Origin: Pegoplata infirma
Taxonomy: Eukaryota > Arthropoda > Insecta > Diptera > Anthomyiidae
Assembly: GCA_963921195.1 (NCBI GenBank)
Contig: OY992537.1
Coordinates: 152,429,844-152,493,843 of the forward strand
Direction: 5' to 3'
Length of the DNA: 64,000 nt
The notes beneath the pieces are model-generated. The model did not search any database. It saw nothing but the letters and a program-made list of their open reading frames with translations, and was not told the DNA's origin. Numbering within the stretch: the first letter of the stretch is position 1; each line of letters opens with the position of its first letter. Positions 1-11,728 of the stretch are shown here, one piece after another. A program made the position numbers and the translations under genes.

Positions 1-345
1 GGGTATACTCACTTTGTCATGTAACGCATCGAAATATCGGTCTAGGATCCTATAAAGTATATATTTTATTGATCAGTGATATATTCTAAGACATTCTAGC
101 GATGTCCGTCCGTCCGTCTGTAGAGGACACTATACAGTCCAAAATAAAAGAGCTAGACTTCCGAAGTTTGTCACGAATGTGTCTTATATATCTAGGCAGG
201 TTAAGTTTAGAAATGGGCAAAATCGGACTAAGGGGAAAAAAGTTCCCCCTTAGAGAACTAAACTAACCTAAGAAAAAACGCATTTTTTGAAGGTTGTTTT
301 GTACTTTTCTTAAGCAAATTCAGCATTCATATGTCAGAAGAAGGG
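1..345 (+). mobile_element. DINE-1/mini-me-like Helentron fragment
   Basis: The window opens inside a repeat with the mini-me conserved block (ATCGAAATATCGGTCTAGGA at about 29-48), followed by a GTCC/GTCT microsatellite at 103-120. The downstream part (about 121-250) resembles 23385-23510, another member in this window. The 5' end lies outside the window and no 3' hairpin is seen, so this is a partial copy. Assignment rests on recall of the family's core-plus-microsatellite layout. Confidence 0.6.
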
Positions 346-421
346 GGCTCCAGCGTCTAAGTTGGTTTTTTATTTTATTAAAAATTTTCAGAGTTTTTAA
401 AAAAAACTTCAAAAATACTCA

Positions 422-600
422 CAAGGGAAGTCTCCCTGGTGTCACCCTCCGACCTTCATGAAATTTGGATATGTTGTTAAGAACGAAAATTAAATTCGAC
501 ACGTATTTTTTTTAGAGACCCAAACTAATTTTTAGGAGGGTCGATTTGTATTTGCGGAAATTGACCTTTTTCAGTATTTTACGATTTACGCCTATTTAAA
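422..600 (+). mobile_element. Left-end fragment of CAAGGGAAGT element
   Basis: Starts CAAGGGAAGTCTCC and shares a TTCGACACGTATTTTT-like block with the complete element at 45215-48024, whose ends are CAAGGGAAGTATCTCAACC. Only one end is present, and it runs into LINE debris. The relationship is by eye and weak in the middle. Confidence 0.35.
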
Positions 601-671
601 CAAAATTAATATAGGCATGTGTGGTTGTTGTAGCAGCTGCAGAAAGTATCATACTCTAAGTTATAGAATTT

Positions 672-905
672 TAATTAATGTTGATGTTGTGTTATATTGT
701 TGTCAAGGTTCAGAAACCTCGCTACATCTACGGGTTGAGTCCAGGGGGATATGGGCTGTAGGTTTGTGGGATTGGAAACACAATTAAACAAGTGCACTGT
801 ATTGTGAGGGCTTTGGAGACATAGCGGGCATTCATCGGTGATGGAGTTGTCTAGTCGGTGTTGATAGTTGTTCATGAGGCGGCACCAATTTGATCTAAGG
901 TCATA
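672..905 (-). pseudogene. LINE reverse-transcriptase C-terminal fragment
   Basis: The minus-strand reading frame gives DLRSNWCRLMNNYQHRLDNS, then a cysteine/histidine cluster CPLC...HLFNC, and ends PWTQPVDVARFLNLD. This order (CPxC, HxLFNC, then a tryptophan and a VAxFL motif) is the usual tail of Jockey/I-type non-LTR retrotransposon polymerases. Nothing of the endonuclease or catalytic RT core is present, so this is a 5'-truncated dead copy, as is typical of LINE insertion. Sequence at about 600-670 (GTTGTTGTAGCAGC) may be its 3' UTR. The clade is not resolved. Confidence 0.7.
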
Positions 906-3900
906 ATAATAATTTAATCTAAATTTAATCTAAAGAGTAAAAAAAAATTAAGTTAGATATTTAGTCTGAAACCCGTCAAAATTTGTGAGTTGGAAATTAA
1001 GTGTAGAACACCTTATAAAAAACCTCCTAACTGTTTATTTTTTTATATACCGAAATTTGTAAGATTATAAAAATATTTACTTAAACATAAAAATATTTAA
1101 ATTTTATATTATTTTTTTGAATTTGGAGGGGTTTGAAACCGCGATAACATAGCCCAGATGCAAACAGATGCTACTGTTTTACTTGGAATCTAATTGTATA
1201 CATGTCGCTCTATATTCCACATACGATAAGGATAGATTCAGTAGTTTTGAATTATATTAATATATTTTTTTTAAAGGCCAATTTGTAATATTTTTGCTTG
1301 ACTTTGAACCATTTCTATAGGAAGACCCCTAGTTAAAAAAAATAAAAAATAGGAGATTATATCGTCACCACAAATGCAAAACAACGTAACAACACTTTTT
1401 AGAATTTTACAGGAGAAGCAAAAAACGTTATTAAATGAAAAATATTTGCAATATAAAAGACTTTTGTGAAGTGTTAGCTTAAAAAACAGCGATAAATCCA
1501 TTTCTGAAATAAAAAAGTCGTTTTTGTAAATATTTTTTGAGTTATGTGGGTTACGTTTTTCGTGGAATCGTGTTTTGTAAAACAAAACGACGTAACATCA
1601 CAAAGTTGAATAAATTTCTAATTTTTTGGAAATAATTCAGCCATTTAGTAAGTATTGGACCAAGAGCCATGAAATTTGTAGTGGTTATAGCTAACGTATT
1701 TTCGAGCTTAAGTTTGGAAGTTGGAGTCCAGCGGTTGAACGGGGGAGGCAGCAGAACCCCCCAAATTAGGGCACCTTTTGTATACGAACACTTAAAACAA
1801 TTGCCATTTTTTTTTGTTTGTTATCATATTTCTTAAAAAAATATATGCAGACAATGTGCTAGTAGCGGCCGTAAAAACCTCTTTAGTGGGTGTGGTTATC
1901 TCTTATACTTTCCGAGATAGAACCATTTTAAAATTTATAATTTAAACATTTTACCGATCCGGCTCCAGTTTTTTGCTAATAGCAAAGCCGCATTTATTCC
2001 AATTTATTTTAAACTAATTTCATTTGAAAACTATATAGATTTCTGATAAAAAAAAAAAAAACAACAAACCGATATCTTTTTTTAATCAGAAAATACATTA
2101 TTTTAAAGTTAAAAATTAAAAAAAATACGTTTTTTATGTACAAAGTACCAACACTCTTTTGACTCTAGATAAAAAGTTTCGTTCAGAACATGTTGATTGT
2201 TTTTACTAGTTTGAAAGCTCGTGTAGATGAGTTTAAATCAAAAATAAAATTCGAGGTTTAAATATTGCGTCCGCCAGCACCACACAAAATTGGCCTAATT
2301 TTGGCTGCCGCCTTTATTTTCCTTACAGTAAGGAAAATAACCCATTTTTTAGTTAAATTTAACTAAATTTTATTTATTTTTCAGTGAAGTAGCATCCTTG
2401 GGACAGTTAGAGAGCTGAGAGTTAATTTTATAAAAATTTCATTTTGTATGGATGCTCCCTTCGGGAGTAACGAGAAGGAGTAGAACTGTTAGGAAAAATA
2501 TTGGGTTCTAAAAATGAATTGGAGTCAATCTTCCATTGAACTTCTTTAGAAGCGACCCCGAGGCAATCGTTGGTGCTTTTTTACCCTTTACCGACACTTT
2601 TTTGCCAAAATAATTGCCTAGGAGTCGCTTCTAGAGGGGTGCAATGTAACCAAACCCCCAAATATTTTTACAAGCCAACAAAGATTTAAGCATACATGAT
2701 TTCAAAATGTTATATTTTTTTTTCATTCGTTTTTGGTTTTTAAACATTTTAAATGATTTAATACAATATTCGCATTCATTAAAACTAGATACATTTTTCG
2801 TTTTTCCTATACAATTTATCTGTCAAAATAAAACGCCGTTTAAATTTGAGGTTTAACGTATGGAGAAAACGAAGAAATAAACTAGTTTAAATGAATGCGA
2901 ATATGGTATAATATCGTCAATATCTTCAAAAACAAAACTTAAGCATTTGCTTTGCATCTTTCAAAAAAAAACTTCGAGATTTTCAACAATTTTTAAAAAA
3001 ACCTTTATACTCAACATTTTTTATATAAAATCTTTCAGATTTTATAAAATATATTAAGAGTTCTTATAAAAGGTAAGGGTTTATCGACATATTTAAAGAA
3101 TTTTGCTGTAGTAAAGATCCAAAAAAAATAAAGTTTTTGATCTCACTTGGTTAAAAAAAAATATTTAGAACCCGAAGGTTTCTTTATAAGAAAACGGGCC
3201 CTGTATGATTTATTTTTTTTTGTTACCTCAGAATCAAAGGGTTGGCATTGGAAAGAAAATTTTGAAGTTTTAACATTTTTTTTTAAGTTCTTGAAATTGG
3301 TTTTGGTAAAGGAAAAGTTTTAGGAAGAAACGATACATTTTTAAAAAAAATCTGTGTATTCTTAGGAAAAACTTTCCAATTGAACTGGTAAATTACACAG
3401 AATTTGAAACAGGATTCGAAAAACCTGCGGATCTAGCTATTTTCATTTACAAAAAAAAATACCCCACGGAATTACTGTTAAAAAAACGACATTTTAAAAT
3501 TCAATTTCTTAAAACTAATTTTAAATAGAAGCTACGTTCTTTTTTAACATTTTTTAACATTTAATGTAATAAATTAACACAAAAATATTTGGTTGAAAAA
3601 CGACAAATTAAAAAAAAATTATACAATTTTAAAAATTTTTGTGAATTTTATGTAAATTTTAATCAGAAATATTTATTCCATTTGTATGGTGAATGTCTTA
3701 AATATTTATGCGATTTCAATATATAAAAATATATTGAAATATATTAATATTTGCTCGATTACATATAAATTGTGTGTGTAACACTGCTGTTACGTTGTTT
3801 TGGTTTATGAAATGTATGCACTTGCTATTACGTTTTTTTGTTTATTGTTAATAAATTCGCAATTTTTGAACTTAGACTTCCAAAATTTTCCAGAGACATG

Positions 3901-4080
3901 TAGTTTAGTCAAATGCATCATAATCAATCAAAAACTCGATTTTGATTTTTTTGTTGTTACGTTGTTTTGCATTTAAGGTGACGATATGCAGAATATTGTT
4001 GTCTTTCCATTGGTGCTGCACGTTTTTCAAAAATCGCGGTTTCAGTTTTTGACTTTTTGCCAAGGGCCCCCATATAGCTG
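906..4080. other. Non-coding AT-rich repeat debris
   Basis: No supportable gene. Inverted-repeat partners occur at about 1368-1400 and 3953-3990 (both contain the GCAAAACAACGTAACAAC word, in opposite orientation), suggesting an old foldback of about 2.6 kb. A hairpin-like pair GAAGCGACCCC / GAGTCGCTTC sits at about 2549-2626. A phrase common in fly repeats (CCATGAAATTTGTAG, about 1670) also occurs. Otherwise I see only A/T-rich sequence with poly-A and poly-T runs. Confidence 0.5.
2767..2903. repeat. Short foldback MITE (ATATTCGCATTCATT)
   Basis: Terminal inverted repeats ATATTCGCATTCATTAAAACTAG and its near complement ending GAATGCGAATAT enclose about 90 bp. No clear target-site duplication could be read, so the superfamily is open. 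Confidence 0.55.
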
Positions 4081-4093
4081 CCCCAATGTGCAG

Positions 4094-4160
4094 TGTTACA
4101 AACGGAATGACAATCTTTTATATACCACTTACAATTAGTGATAGTGGAGGGAATAACAAG
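4094..4160 (-). mobile_element. DINE-1/mini-me 5' end fragment
   Basis: Reverse complement reads CCCTCCACTATCACTAATTG, then a GATTGTCATTCCGTTTGTAAC block, matching the first 60 bp of the intact DINE copies at 21203 and 56839. The rest of the element is missing or unrecognisable. Confidence 0.55.
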
Positions 4161-4209
4161 TTTTAGAACAACCCATAGTATGCACTTGTTATATTTAAAT
4201 CTTTTAAAC

Positions 4210-4780
4210 TAGAGATGGGCACATGAGCAGATTAGAGCGTGATTTACGTGATTTACGTGATTCACGCGTGAGTGTGACTAAATTCAATTTTACTCACGTG
4301 ATTGTGAGTGAGTGTGAGTGGAGAAAAAAATTGCGTGAGTGAGTGTGCGTGAGTAAGATTTTTGCGTGAGTGAGTGTGCGTGAGTCGATTTTTTGCGTAA
4401 GTTTATGTGATTTATTTTCTCTTCATATTTCCTTTTGTACCAAAAAAGGTACACAAAAATTGTAAAATTTGGCTTAACTTAAGATTTCATCCCAAAAATA
4501 GCAAAATAAAATGTAAAATTTCGCTGAACTTTAAATTTTGCTGATAATTTTGAAAGATTTTTAAAATTTTTTTTTTGTATAAATAAAAGTTTCGTGAGTG
4601 TGACTCAACGTGAGTGTGAGTGAAGCTTGCCTGAGTGCACGTAAGTGTGAGTTGTATTAAATTTACTCACGTGATTGTGAGTGAGTGTGAGTAGAAATAA
4701 TATGCTCGTTAGTGAGTGTGCGTGATTCAAAAATTCCTGTCGTGAGCGTGAGTCAAACATCACTCACGCGCCCATCTCTA
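4210..4780. mobile_element. hAT MITE, TAGAGATGGG family, copy 1
   Basis: Ends are TAGAGATGGGC and GCCCATCTCTA. Flanking 8-mers TTTTAAAC (4202-4209) and GTTTAAAC (4781-4788) match at 7 of 8, the 8-bp duplication of hAT elements. The interior is packed with GTGAGTG/CACTCAC words near both ends, like the subterminal transposase-binding repeats known in hAT elements. No ORF. The same family occurs at 24000-25557. Confidence 0.8.
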
Positions 4781-4788
4781 GTTTAAAC

Positions 4789-5344
4789 TCCTTGGAAATG
4801 AATCCAGATCATAAGGGTGTATTGTTATTATAATGATAATTTGGTATTATCAAAAACAAATTTAAACTATAAAGTTGATTTTTGTTTGAAAATTATTATA
4901 TATGACGAAACGATTATAAGAACTATTGTACCATTTGTCAACGGTAAATGAAAACCCGCATTTTCCTACCCATGTAATAATTGCTTGGGGAGCAAGCAGT
5001 CCGTCGATATGTCATATTGCCTGTTTATTATGTTTACCCGCATTGGCAATAAACCGTGATTGTGTCAGTTGCTTCTACGCGTTCTTATATAACGGATCTT
5101 TTAGTTGCATACTTCAACAAATATTTCGGTATTATTCAAATAGTTAAAAAAAAAAACATAGTTATTGTCAATAGATTTGTCAAACGGTTACATAATTTCT
5201 CCATATACATTATTAATTATAAATAATCATATACATATTCATAAATATACTGTGATTGACTACTGCTTAATTAATTTTATTTGTTAAAAACGTGTAAGTA
5301 CAAAATAGTCTCCTCTGTACCGGAAGTAATGCCAATATAGCTTA
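4789..5344. other. Unassigned stretch, less AT-rich patch
   Basis: I recognise no repeat here. About 4950-5110 is less AT-rich than its surroundings, with an initiator-like TCAGTT at about 5067 and a TATATAA box at about 5087. The order is wrong for one promoter, so this is only a note. A 73-codon ORF at 4926-5147 matches nothing I know. Confidence 0.3.
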
Positions 5345-6726
5345 CTAGCTAACTCGCCCGGTACTTCGTTAACGGTTAGCTGTAACAAAAAAATCAACTT
5401 TATTACTTTAAATTCTCATCAATTTTTAATTAAACATAAAAATTGTTTGATTCGACCTTTAAAATATTATATTTTGAGTAGATTTAAAGTAGTAAACAAT
5501 TTTGTTTCCAGGGTAACCAAATAAGTAAATTTTCAATGCTCTATATCCACTTTAAAACAAACTATAATAAAATTAGTTCATATCCATGTTATAAAAATGT
5601 GTTTCATCTACAGACTGTGTTTTTTTCTGCTGGAAGATCCTAAGTGCTAAATATTGAGTTGCTGGTACCATTATTTCCGAAAGTATGAAAAGTGCCCTCT
5701 TCCTCTTAAAATGAGAATTTTAAAAACTGGACTGGACTTCATGTTTTTTTTCCGCGGGAGGATTCTACAGCACAAATTTAAAGTTTCTAGGAGCATAAGT
5801 TTAGTTGATGCAAAATGTACCGAATTGCCCTGTTTCTGCCTTAGAAGCGGGTTTTCAAAAAAACTCTTTTTGCAGAATGTTTTTCCCCGAGAGGATCCTA
5901 TAGTCCAAATTTTAAGTTTCTAGGACCATTAGCTTAAAAGGTACAAAATGTTACAAATTGTCCTGTTTTCAGCCTTTTTACCCCTTTAGCAGCGAAATTT
6001 TCCAAAAAGTACTTATTTCGGAAAATTATTTCGGCGAGAGGATACTATAGTACTATATAGATTAGTTCAAAATTGTTCATAATATCTATGAACAAATTTC
6101 ATTATTCAAATTCATAAATTGGACTTTTTTTAATTTTCATCAATATTTTATCAAAACTTTCTTAGGAAAATTCAAAACCTATCACCTATTTCTTATGGAA
6201 AAATATTTTTATTTACAGAAATCATATTCTGAGTCATTTCTTATAGAAAATTGCTGCTGGAAGCAAAATGTTTAGATTCTGAAAAATGTTTCCTATTCTT
6301 ATACATTTTACTAATCGTAAATAAAAAAATTCTTTTAATTTAAAATTTCCTTCAGAAAAATTGACTTTTTTTGGATTTTTTCCACTCAAATTTTTTTCCA
6401 CTCAATAAATCCCGCTGTAAGAACTGTCGAGGTCCCTAAAGTATTTGACAAAATTTAATTAATGCTGATAAACCTTTTTTTTTGTAAAAACACATATTTT
6501 CGATTTTTAGATGCATGAAAGTACTTGCCCTATTCATTAGTATTGTGAAATATTTCATAGAATTTTATTCATAGATATTGTTAAATTCATAGAAAAAATT
6601 CATAGAAAAAAATATCATTATTAATCCTTTTAATTTTTTTAATAATTCAAATAATGTTACTAAAATTAAAAAAATTTAATATATATATTAAAAAAAAAAC
6701 ATAAAAAACGTTAAAAAAAAATATTG

Positions 6727-6807
6727 CTGCCCTGGTGGGATTCGAACCCAAGACCTACCGGCTGTGGAAATTATTGCCGACGCCTTAGCTATCAGCGCCA
6801 CCAAAGA
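6727..6807 (-). other. tRNA-like segment (pol III A/B boxes)
   Basis: On the minus strand, an A-box-like TGGCGCTGATAGCTAAGGCG is followed 40-odd bases later by a perfect B box GGTTCGAATCC in a T-arm GGGTTCGAATCCCA. A T-run follows directly. The acceptor stem does not pair, so this is a SINE head or a degraded tRNA rather than a working tRNA gene. Confidence 0.55.
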
Positions 6808-7009
6808 AGGAAAATCTCGCCAACTATCACTTAGTTTTATAATGTTCGTTTTTTTTTGCAAATATGTACTCAAAAATTTTGTTTTCTACAAACATACACA
6901 CAGCTTTTGGCAGAACATTGATACAAACTCAATATGTTAAAGCAGAACATTAAACAAAATGTATTTTAAGTTTTATAATTTGTTTATAAAACTTAGAGCT
7001 AGAGACTAA

Positions 7010-7394
7010 TGGTGTTTTCTTTTCTGAAAAAAAAAAATGTTTGCCTTTTTAGGGTTTACATTTTTAAAATGTTTAACTCACACCTTCAAAAAATTGCATT
7101 TTACTTGACTGGAATAGAACACAACATAACTCAATACTCTGCCTTGGATTTTTTAACAGCTGTTTTGAGAAAACAACACAGAAAAAGTCAGCTGTTGTAT
7201 AAGGCAATTTCAACCCCGTGATTTTTACGGGGTAAAAAGTGCAACTTTTTTGCACTTTATAGGGCAGACATTTTTATAAAAGAACACGATATTCTTTATA
7301 AGGGTTGACATTTTTTTAGAAAAGAACACAAAAACATAATTTTTGGGACAAAATGCAAAAAAAGGCACATTTTTTGCCAGAAAAGAAAACACCT
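7010..7394. mobile_element. PIF/Harbinger-like MITE, TGGTGTTTTC copy 1
   Basis: Ends TGGTGTTTTCTTTTCTG and CAGAAAAGAAAACACCT flanked by TAA (7007-7009 and 7395-7397). The related copy at 53344-54108 has TTA flanks. A 3-bp TWA duplication suggests PIF/Harbinger, though the first base T is unusual. Flanking DNA on the right has a B-box-like GTTTGAATCTC (about 7423), so the MITE may have landed in a tRNA-like unit. Confidence 0.6.
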
Positions 7395-7715
7395 TAAGCT
7401 ACACGAAGAACTGGTTTTGTGTTTGAATCTCGGTGGGGGATAAGTTAAAAACATAAAAACTTTTAAAAATAGAAAAATTGTAAACAAATAATAAAAAAAA
7501 ATAAATAAAAATGAAATAATAAATAAAAATGAAATAATAAAATAAATAAAAATAGAATTAAAAATATTTTTTTTTTTCATAGCCTATGAACTTTTTCATA
7601 GATTTCTGGTTTCTATGAATTTGTTTCATAGATTCTATGAAGGGCAACATTGGCTGACTTCTAATGATTTTTTTTATAGAACCAATGTTCGTTTTCACAG
7701 CCGTAATGAACAAAA

Positions 7716-8070
7716 TTCTTTCAGTGTAGGACCATTAGTTCAGCAGATACAAAATTGCCCTTTTTCCCCCTTGAAAGCGGAATTTTCAAAAAAGTACTTC
7801 TTTTAGAATGTTATTTCCGAAAAAGGATCAATTAGTCCAAATTTCAAGTATCTAGGACCATTAGTTCAGCAGATACAAAATTGCCATACCTTCCCCTTTT
7901 TTCCCCTTGAAAACGGAATTTTCAAAAACGTTCTTTTTTCAGAATATTATTTCCTAGAGAGAGGATCGTGTAGTCCAAATTTCAAGTATCTAGGACCATT
8001 AGTTCCGCAGATAATAAATTGCCCTACTTTCCCCCTTAGAAGCGAAATTTTCCAAAAATTACTTCTTTTA
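7716..8070. repeat. About 130-bp tandem repeats in Helitron
   Basis: Three partial units each read TAGGACCATTAGTTC, then AAATTGCC, a poly-C tract, a GCGGAATTTTC-like step, TACTTCTTTTAGAAT and GAGGATC. Two or three more diverged units occupy about 5640-6060. Confidence 0.65.
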
Positions 8071-8264
8071 GAATCCCAAGTAAAAAGTTTTTATATACCC
8101 GGTGAAAAATGTTCATATATGCACATACATGTTTCATATGTGATCACATATGAAAAATATGTTATCATATATGCTCCATATGAATACATAGGTTGTTAGG
8201 TTGTAAGTGGCTGCTGACGTTTTACGTCAACACACGTATGATGTATGAAAACACATATGCACAC

Positions 8265-9313
8265 TAGGGCGGATCGAGAAATGCTTTGTCATGAATTTCG
8301 CTTGGGCGCTATGCGGGATTGGTAAAAATAAATGCCAAAACGATGTGGTTAAAATTTCAGGAAGATCGCACTTCATCTTGGGGTCCCCCTCCGGCGCTGA
8401 AATTTACACTTTTTAAGCCAAAGTGCATTTTTTTAAAAAATTGTCATAAATTCAAATTTTATCAGATCTTCTTAATTTTGAATTTTATGTGGTCTAGTTA
8501 ATCACATCTATTTCGATTTTAAATATCAGCTTAATACGATATCGCTAACCTCCAAAAACCAGAGGTGGAAAAGTATGCTTACATTTTGGAGAAACCTGAA
8601 AAGCTACTTTTTGCAATTATGTAAAAAAAAAAACACATTAAAATTGTAAAATATGATTTTTTTCTTCCCGACTTGGAAAATAGATAAGGGTTAATGATCT
8701 CTTAAATTTTAATGAGAATATCTTTAATAGGAAAACATGACATAATTTGTAAAAAATGTTTAAAATATAGAACAATATAGCAAAAAAATGTATGAAATAA
8801 ATTTTTTGAAAATATCGTAAGTTTAGATTGGTCCACACGCCGTTGAAGAATTTCGTATTTTTTGGTTTTAACGGTTTTGGAATCCTTGTGTAGTCTATTT
8901 TCCAAGTCGGGAAGAAAAAAATCATATTTTGCAATTTTAAAATGTTTTTTTTTACATAATTGCAAAAAGTAGCTTTTCGGGTTTCTCCAAAATGTAAGCA
9001 TACTTTTCCACCTCTGGTTTTTGGAGGTTAGCGATATCGTATTAAGCTTATATTTTAAAATCTAAATAGATGTGATTAACTAGACCACATAAAATCCAAA
9101 ATTAAGAAGATCTGATGAAATTTGAATTTTTGACAATTTTTTAAAAAAATGCTCTTTGGCTTAAAAAAGTGTAAACTGCAGCGCCGGAGGGGGACCCCAA
9201 GATGAAGTGCGATCTTCCTGAAATTTTAACCACATCGTTTTGGCATCTATTTTTACCAATCCCGCATAGCGCCCAAGCGAAATTCGTGAAAAAGCATTTC
9301 TCGATCCGCCCTA
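8265..9313. mobile_element. hAT foldback FB1 (TAGGGCGGATCG)
   Basis: Ends TAGGGCGGATCGAGAAATGC and complement, flanked by perfect 8-bp duplications ATGCACAC (8257-8264, 9314-9321). Inverted arms of about 420 bp (to about 8687 and from about 8893) surround a loop of about 205 bp. The ORFs in it are products of the palindrome, not genes. Non-autonomous hAT by duplication length and TAG...CTA ends. Confidence 0.85.
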
Positions 9314-9482
9314 ATGCACACATCTGCACGTACATATGTCTGGGACTTATAAAATTTGAAAAAAAAAAATTTCAAAAGCATTTGAACTGAAATTTTGAAA
9401 TGAAATTTTTTACTCCAAAACGCATAAAAAAATTTCCAAAAAAAAACTGAAAATTTTCAAAAAAAATTTCAGATATGTACAC

Positions 9483-11588
9483 TAGGCTGGGTCGTATTCC
9501 AACAAAGTGCTCAGATCAACTATTAATAGTGAAAAAAAGTTGGTACAAGTAAATACAAGCAATTTAATACCAAAATGAACAAAATCGGTCCATGGCTTCC
9601 GTTCTCGCATTGCGGGTTCAAAATTGCGGTTTTTGAAAAAATGGACATAATTAAAAAAAAAATTAAATATTTAAAAAAAAATTATTTAAAAAAAAAAATT
9701 TTTTTTTGTATCGCATTAATTCAAAGATATTTAGAAAAATTTTGTTTGTTTTTTTCGGATATCGATAACCCACCCAAACGTGAGGCCAAAAAAAAAACTC
9801 ACATTTTTAACATGGAGCTCAAAACTACTTTTTCACTTTTTTAAAAATTTAGTGAAACAAAATTTTTAAATATATTAGTTTATCCACTTTATATCATTGA
9901 ATACATCTCAGGGATTGTAGAAAAAAATTCTTAGTTAAATTCCTTCGTCCAGTTGGTGTGTGGAGCGATTTGAATTTAGCGGATTTCCAGAACATGTGTT
10001 TTTATCGACATTTTTGACTAATTTGTAGTTGTTAGCAACATTTTACTTAAATTAACCAACTTTTTTTGTTCAAATGGTTGTATTGGACCATAGTAACTCT
10101 GCTTTGAAATAATAGGCTTTTTGGACAACGTTAACCCTTGCCGGCACGGGGTTAAAAAATTCCTCCAATGAAATTTTTGAAAATTCCTCACTCTAAAATC
10201 GTGTATGTGTTTAAATAATGAACAATTACAAATTTATACAAAGTTTTCTTGAAGGACATCTTTAACCCTTGTTGAACGAACGCCCAAAAAAAAGCTGTTT
10301 TTTTTTGCTCATAGTCAAAATGGACTATTTTGACATATTAAATAATATGTTTTTCACTTTTAGCTTTACACAGTAAAAACGACGAAGACGTAATGGAATT
10401 TCGGATGCCATTTTTTTATTTTATTTAGTTTTAAACACTTTCCGCTTAAGTGCGCTTACTTTAAAACGTTAATTTAAATGCGATCGTTTAAATGCATTCC
10501 CCGCTCAAACGATTCACTCGCAGATGTACATATCTTTCATTTTATAATCATAGTCAAAATGGACTCTTTAACATACTAAATAAGTTTTTCACTCTAAACG
10601 TTTTAAAGTAAGCGCACTTAAGCGGAAAATGCTTAAAACTAAATAAAATAAAAAAAAATGGCATCCGAAATTTCATTACGTCTTCGTCGTTTTTACTGTG
10701 TAAAGCTAAAAGTAAAAACATATTATTTAATATGTCAAAAAAGTCCATTTGACTATGAGCAAAAAAACAGCTGTTTGAAATTTTTTGGGCGTTCGTTTAA
10801 CAAGGGTTAAAGATGTCCTTCAAGAAAACTTTGTATAAATTTGTAATTGTTCATTATTTAAACACATACACGATTTTAGAGTGAGGAATTTTCGAAAATT
10901 TCATTGGAGGAATTTTTAACCTCGTGCCGGCAAGGGTTAACGTTGTCCAAAAAGCCTATTATTTCAAAGCAGAGTTACTATGGTCCAAAACAACCATTTG
11001 AACAAAAAAAGTTGGTTAATTTAAGTAAAATGTTGCTAACAACTACAAATTAGTCAAAAATGTCGATAAAAACACATGTTCTGGAAATCCGCTAAATTCA
11101 AATCGCTCCACACACCAACTGGACGAAGGAATTTAACTAAGAATTTTTTTCTACAATCCCTGAGATGTATTCAATGATATAAAGTGGATAAACTAATATA
11201 TTTAAAAATTTTGTTTCACTAAATTTTTAAAAAATTGAAAAAGTAGTTTTGAGCTCCATGTTAAAAATGTGAGTTTTTTTTTGGCCACACGTTTGGGTGG
11301 GTTATCGATATCCGAAAAAAACAAACAAAATTTTTCTAAATATCTTTGAATTAATGCGATACAAAAAAATTTTTTTTGTTTTTAATAATTTTTTTTTAAA
11401 TATTTAATTTTTTTTTTTAAATTAGGTCCATTTTTTCAAAAACTGCAATTTTGACCCGCGATGCGAGAACGGAAGCCATGGACCGATTTTGTTCATTTTG
11501 GTTTTAAATTGCTTGTATTTACTTGTACCAACTTTTTTTCACTATTAATAGTTGATCTGAGCACTTTGTTGGAATACGACCCAGCCTA
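9483..11588. mobile_element. hAT giant foldback FB2 (TAGGCTGGGTCG)
   Basis: Ends TAGGCTGGGTCGTATTCCAA and complement, flanked by ATGTACAC (9475-9482, 11589-11596). The arms run nearly 1 kb each with few mismatches; the loop is only about 120 bp around 10475-10595. A transcript would fold into one long hairpin. No coding sequence. Confidence 0.87.
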
Positions 11589-11728
11589 ATGTACACATTT
11601 GCACATATATGACATGTACTTCAATATGTGTCCCGATACAAGATGTTTGAATTTTTCTCAGGACTTAGAAAATTTTTCAAAATTTATTTTCTAAAAACAG
11701 TTTTTAATGACTTTTACTACAAACACTT

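Larger units (their letters stand above)
6061..7715. other. Insertion interrupting the Helitron repeats
   Basis: This AT-rich block splits the Helitron repeat array. It contains many TTCATAGA words, a tRNA-like segment (6727-6807) and a TGGTGTTTTC MITE (7010-7394). Its ends could not be defined. No coding sequence. Confidence 0.4.
5345..8074 (-). mobile_element. Decayed non-autonomous Helitron
   Basis: Begins A|CTAGCTAACTCGCCCGGTAC at 5345, the minus-strand 3' terminus of a Helitron (CTAG with a GC-rich, now degraded hairpin upstream). The body holds tandem units of about 130 bp, recognisable by the phrases CTAGGACCATTAGTTC, TACAAAATTGCCCT and AAGCGAAATTTTC, at about 5640-6060 and again at 7716-8070. 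An insertion of about 1.65 kb separates the two blocks. The 5' end was not identified. The design resembles the better preserved Helitron at 49139-52687. Confidence 0.55.

Noticed and set aside
4926..5147. 73-codon ORF with a TATA box and initiator nearby, possible promoter or 5' exon
   Set aside because: The initiator-like motif precedes the TATA box, no domain is recognised, and there is no splice evidence.
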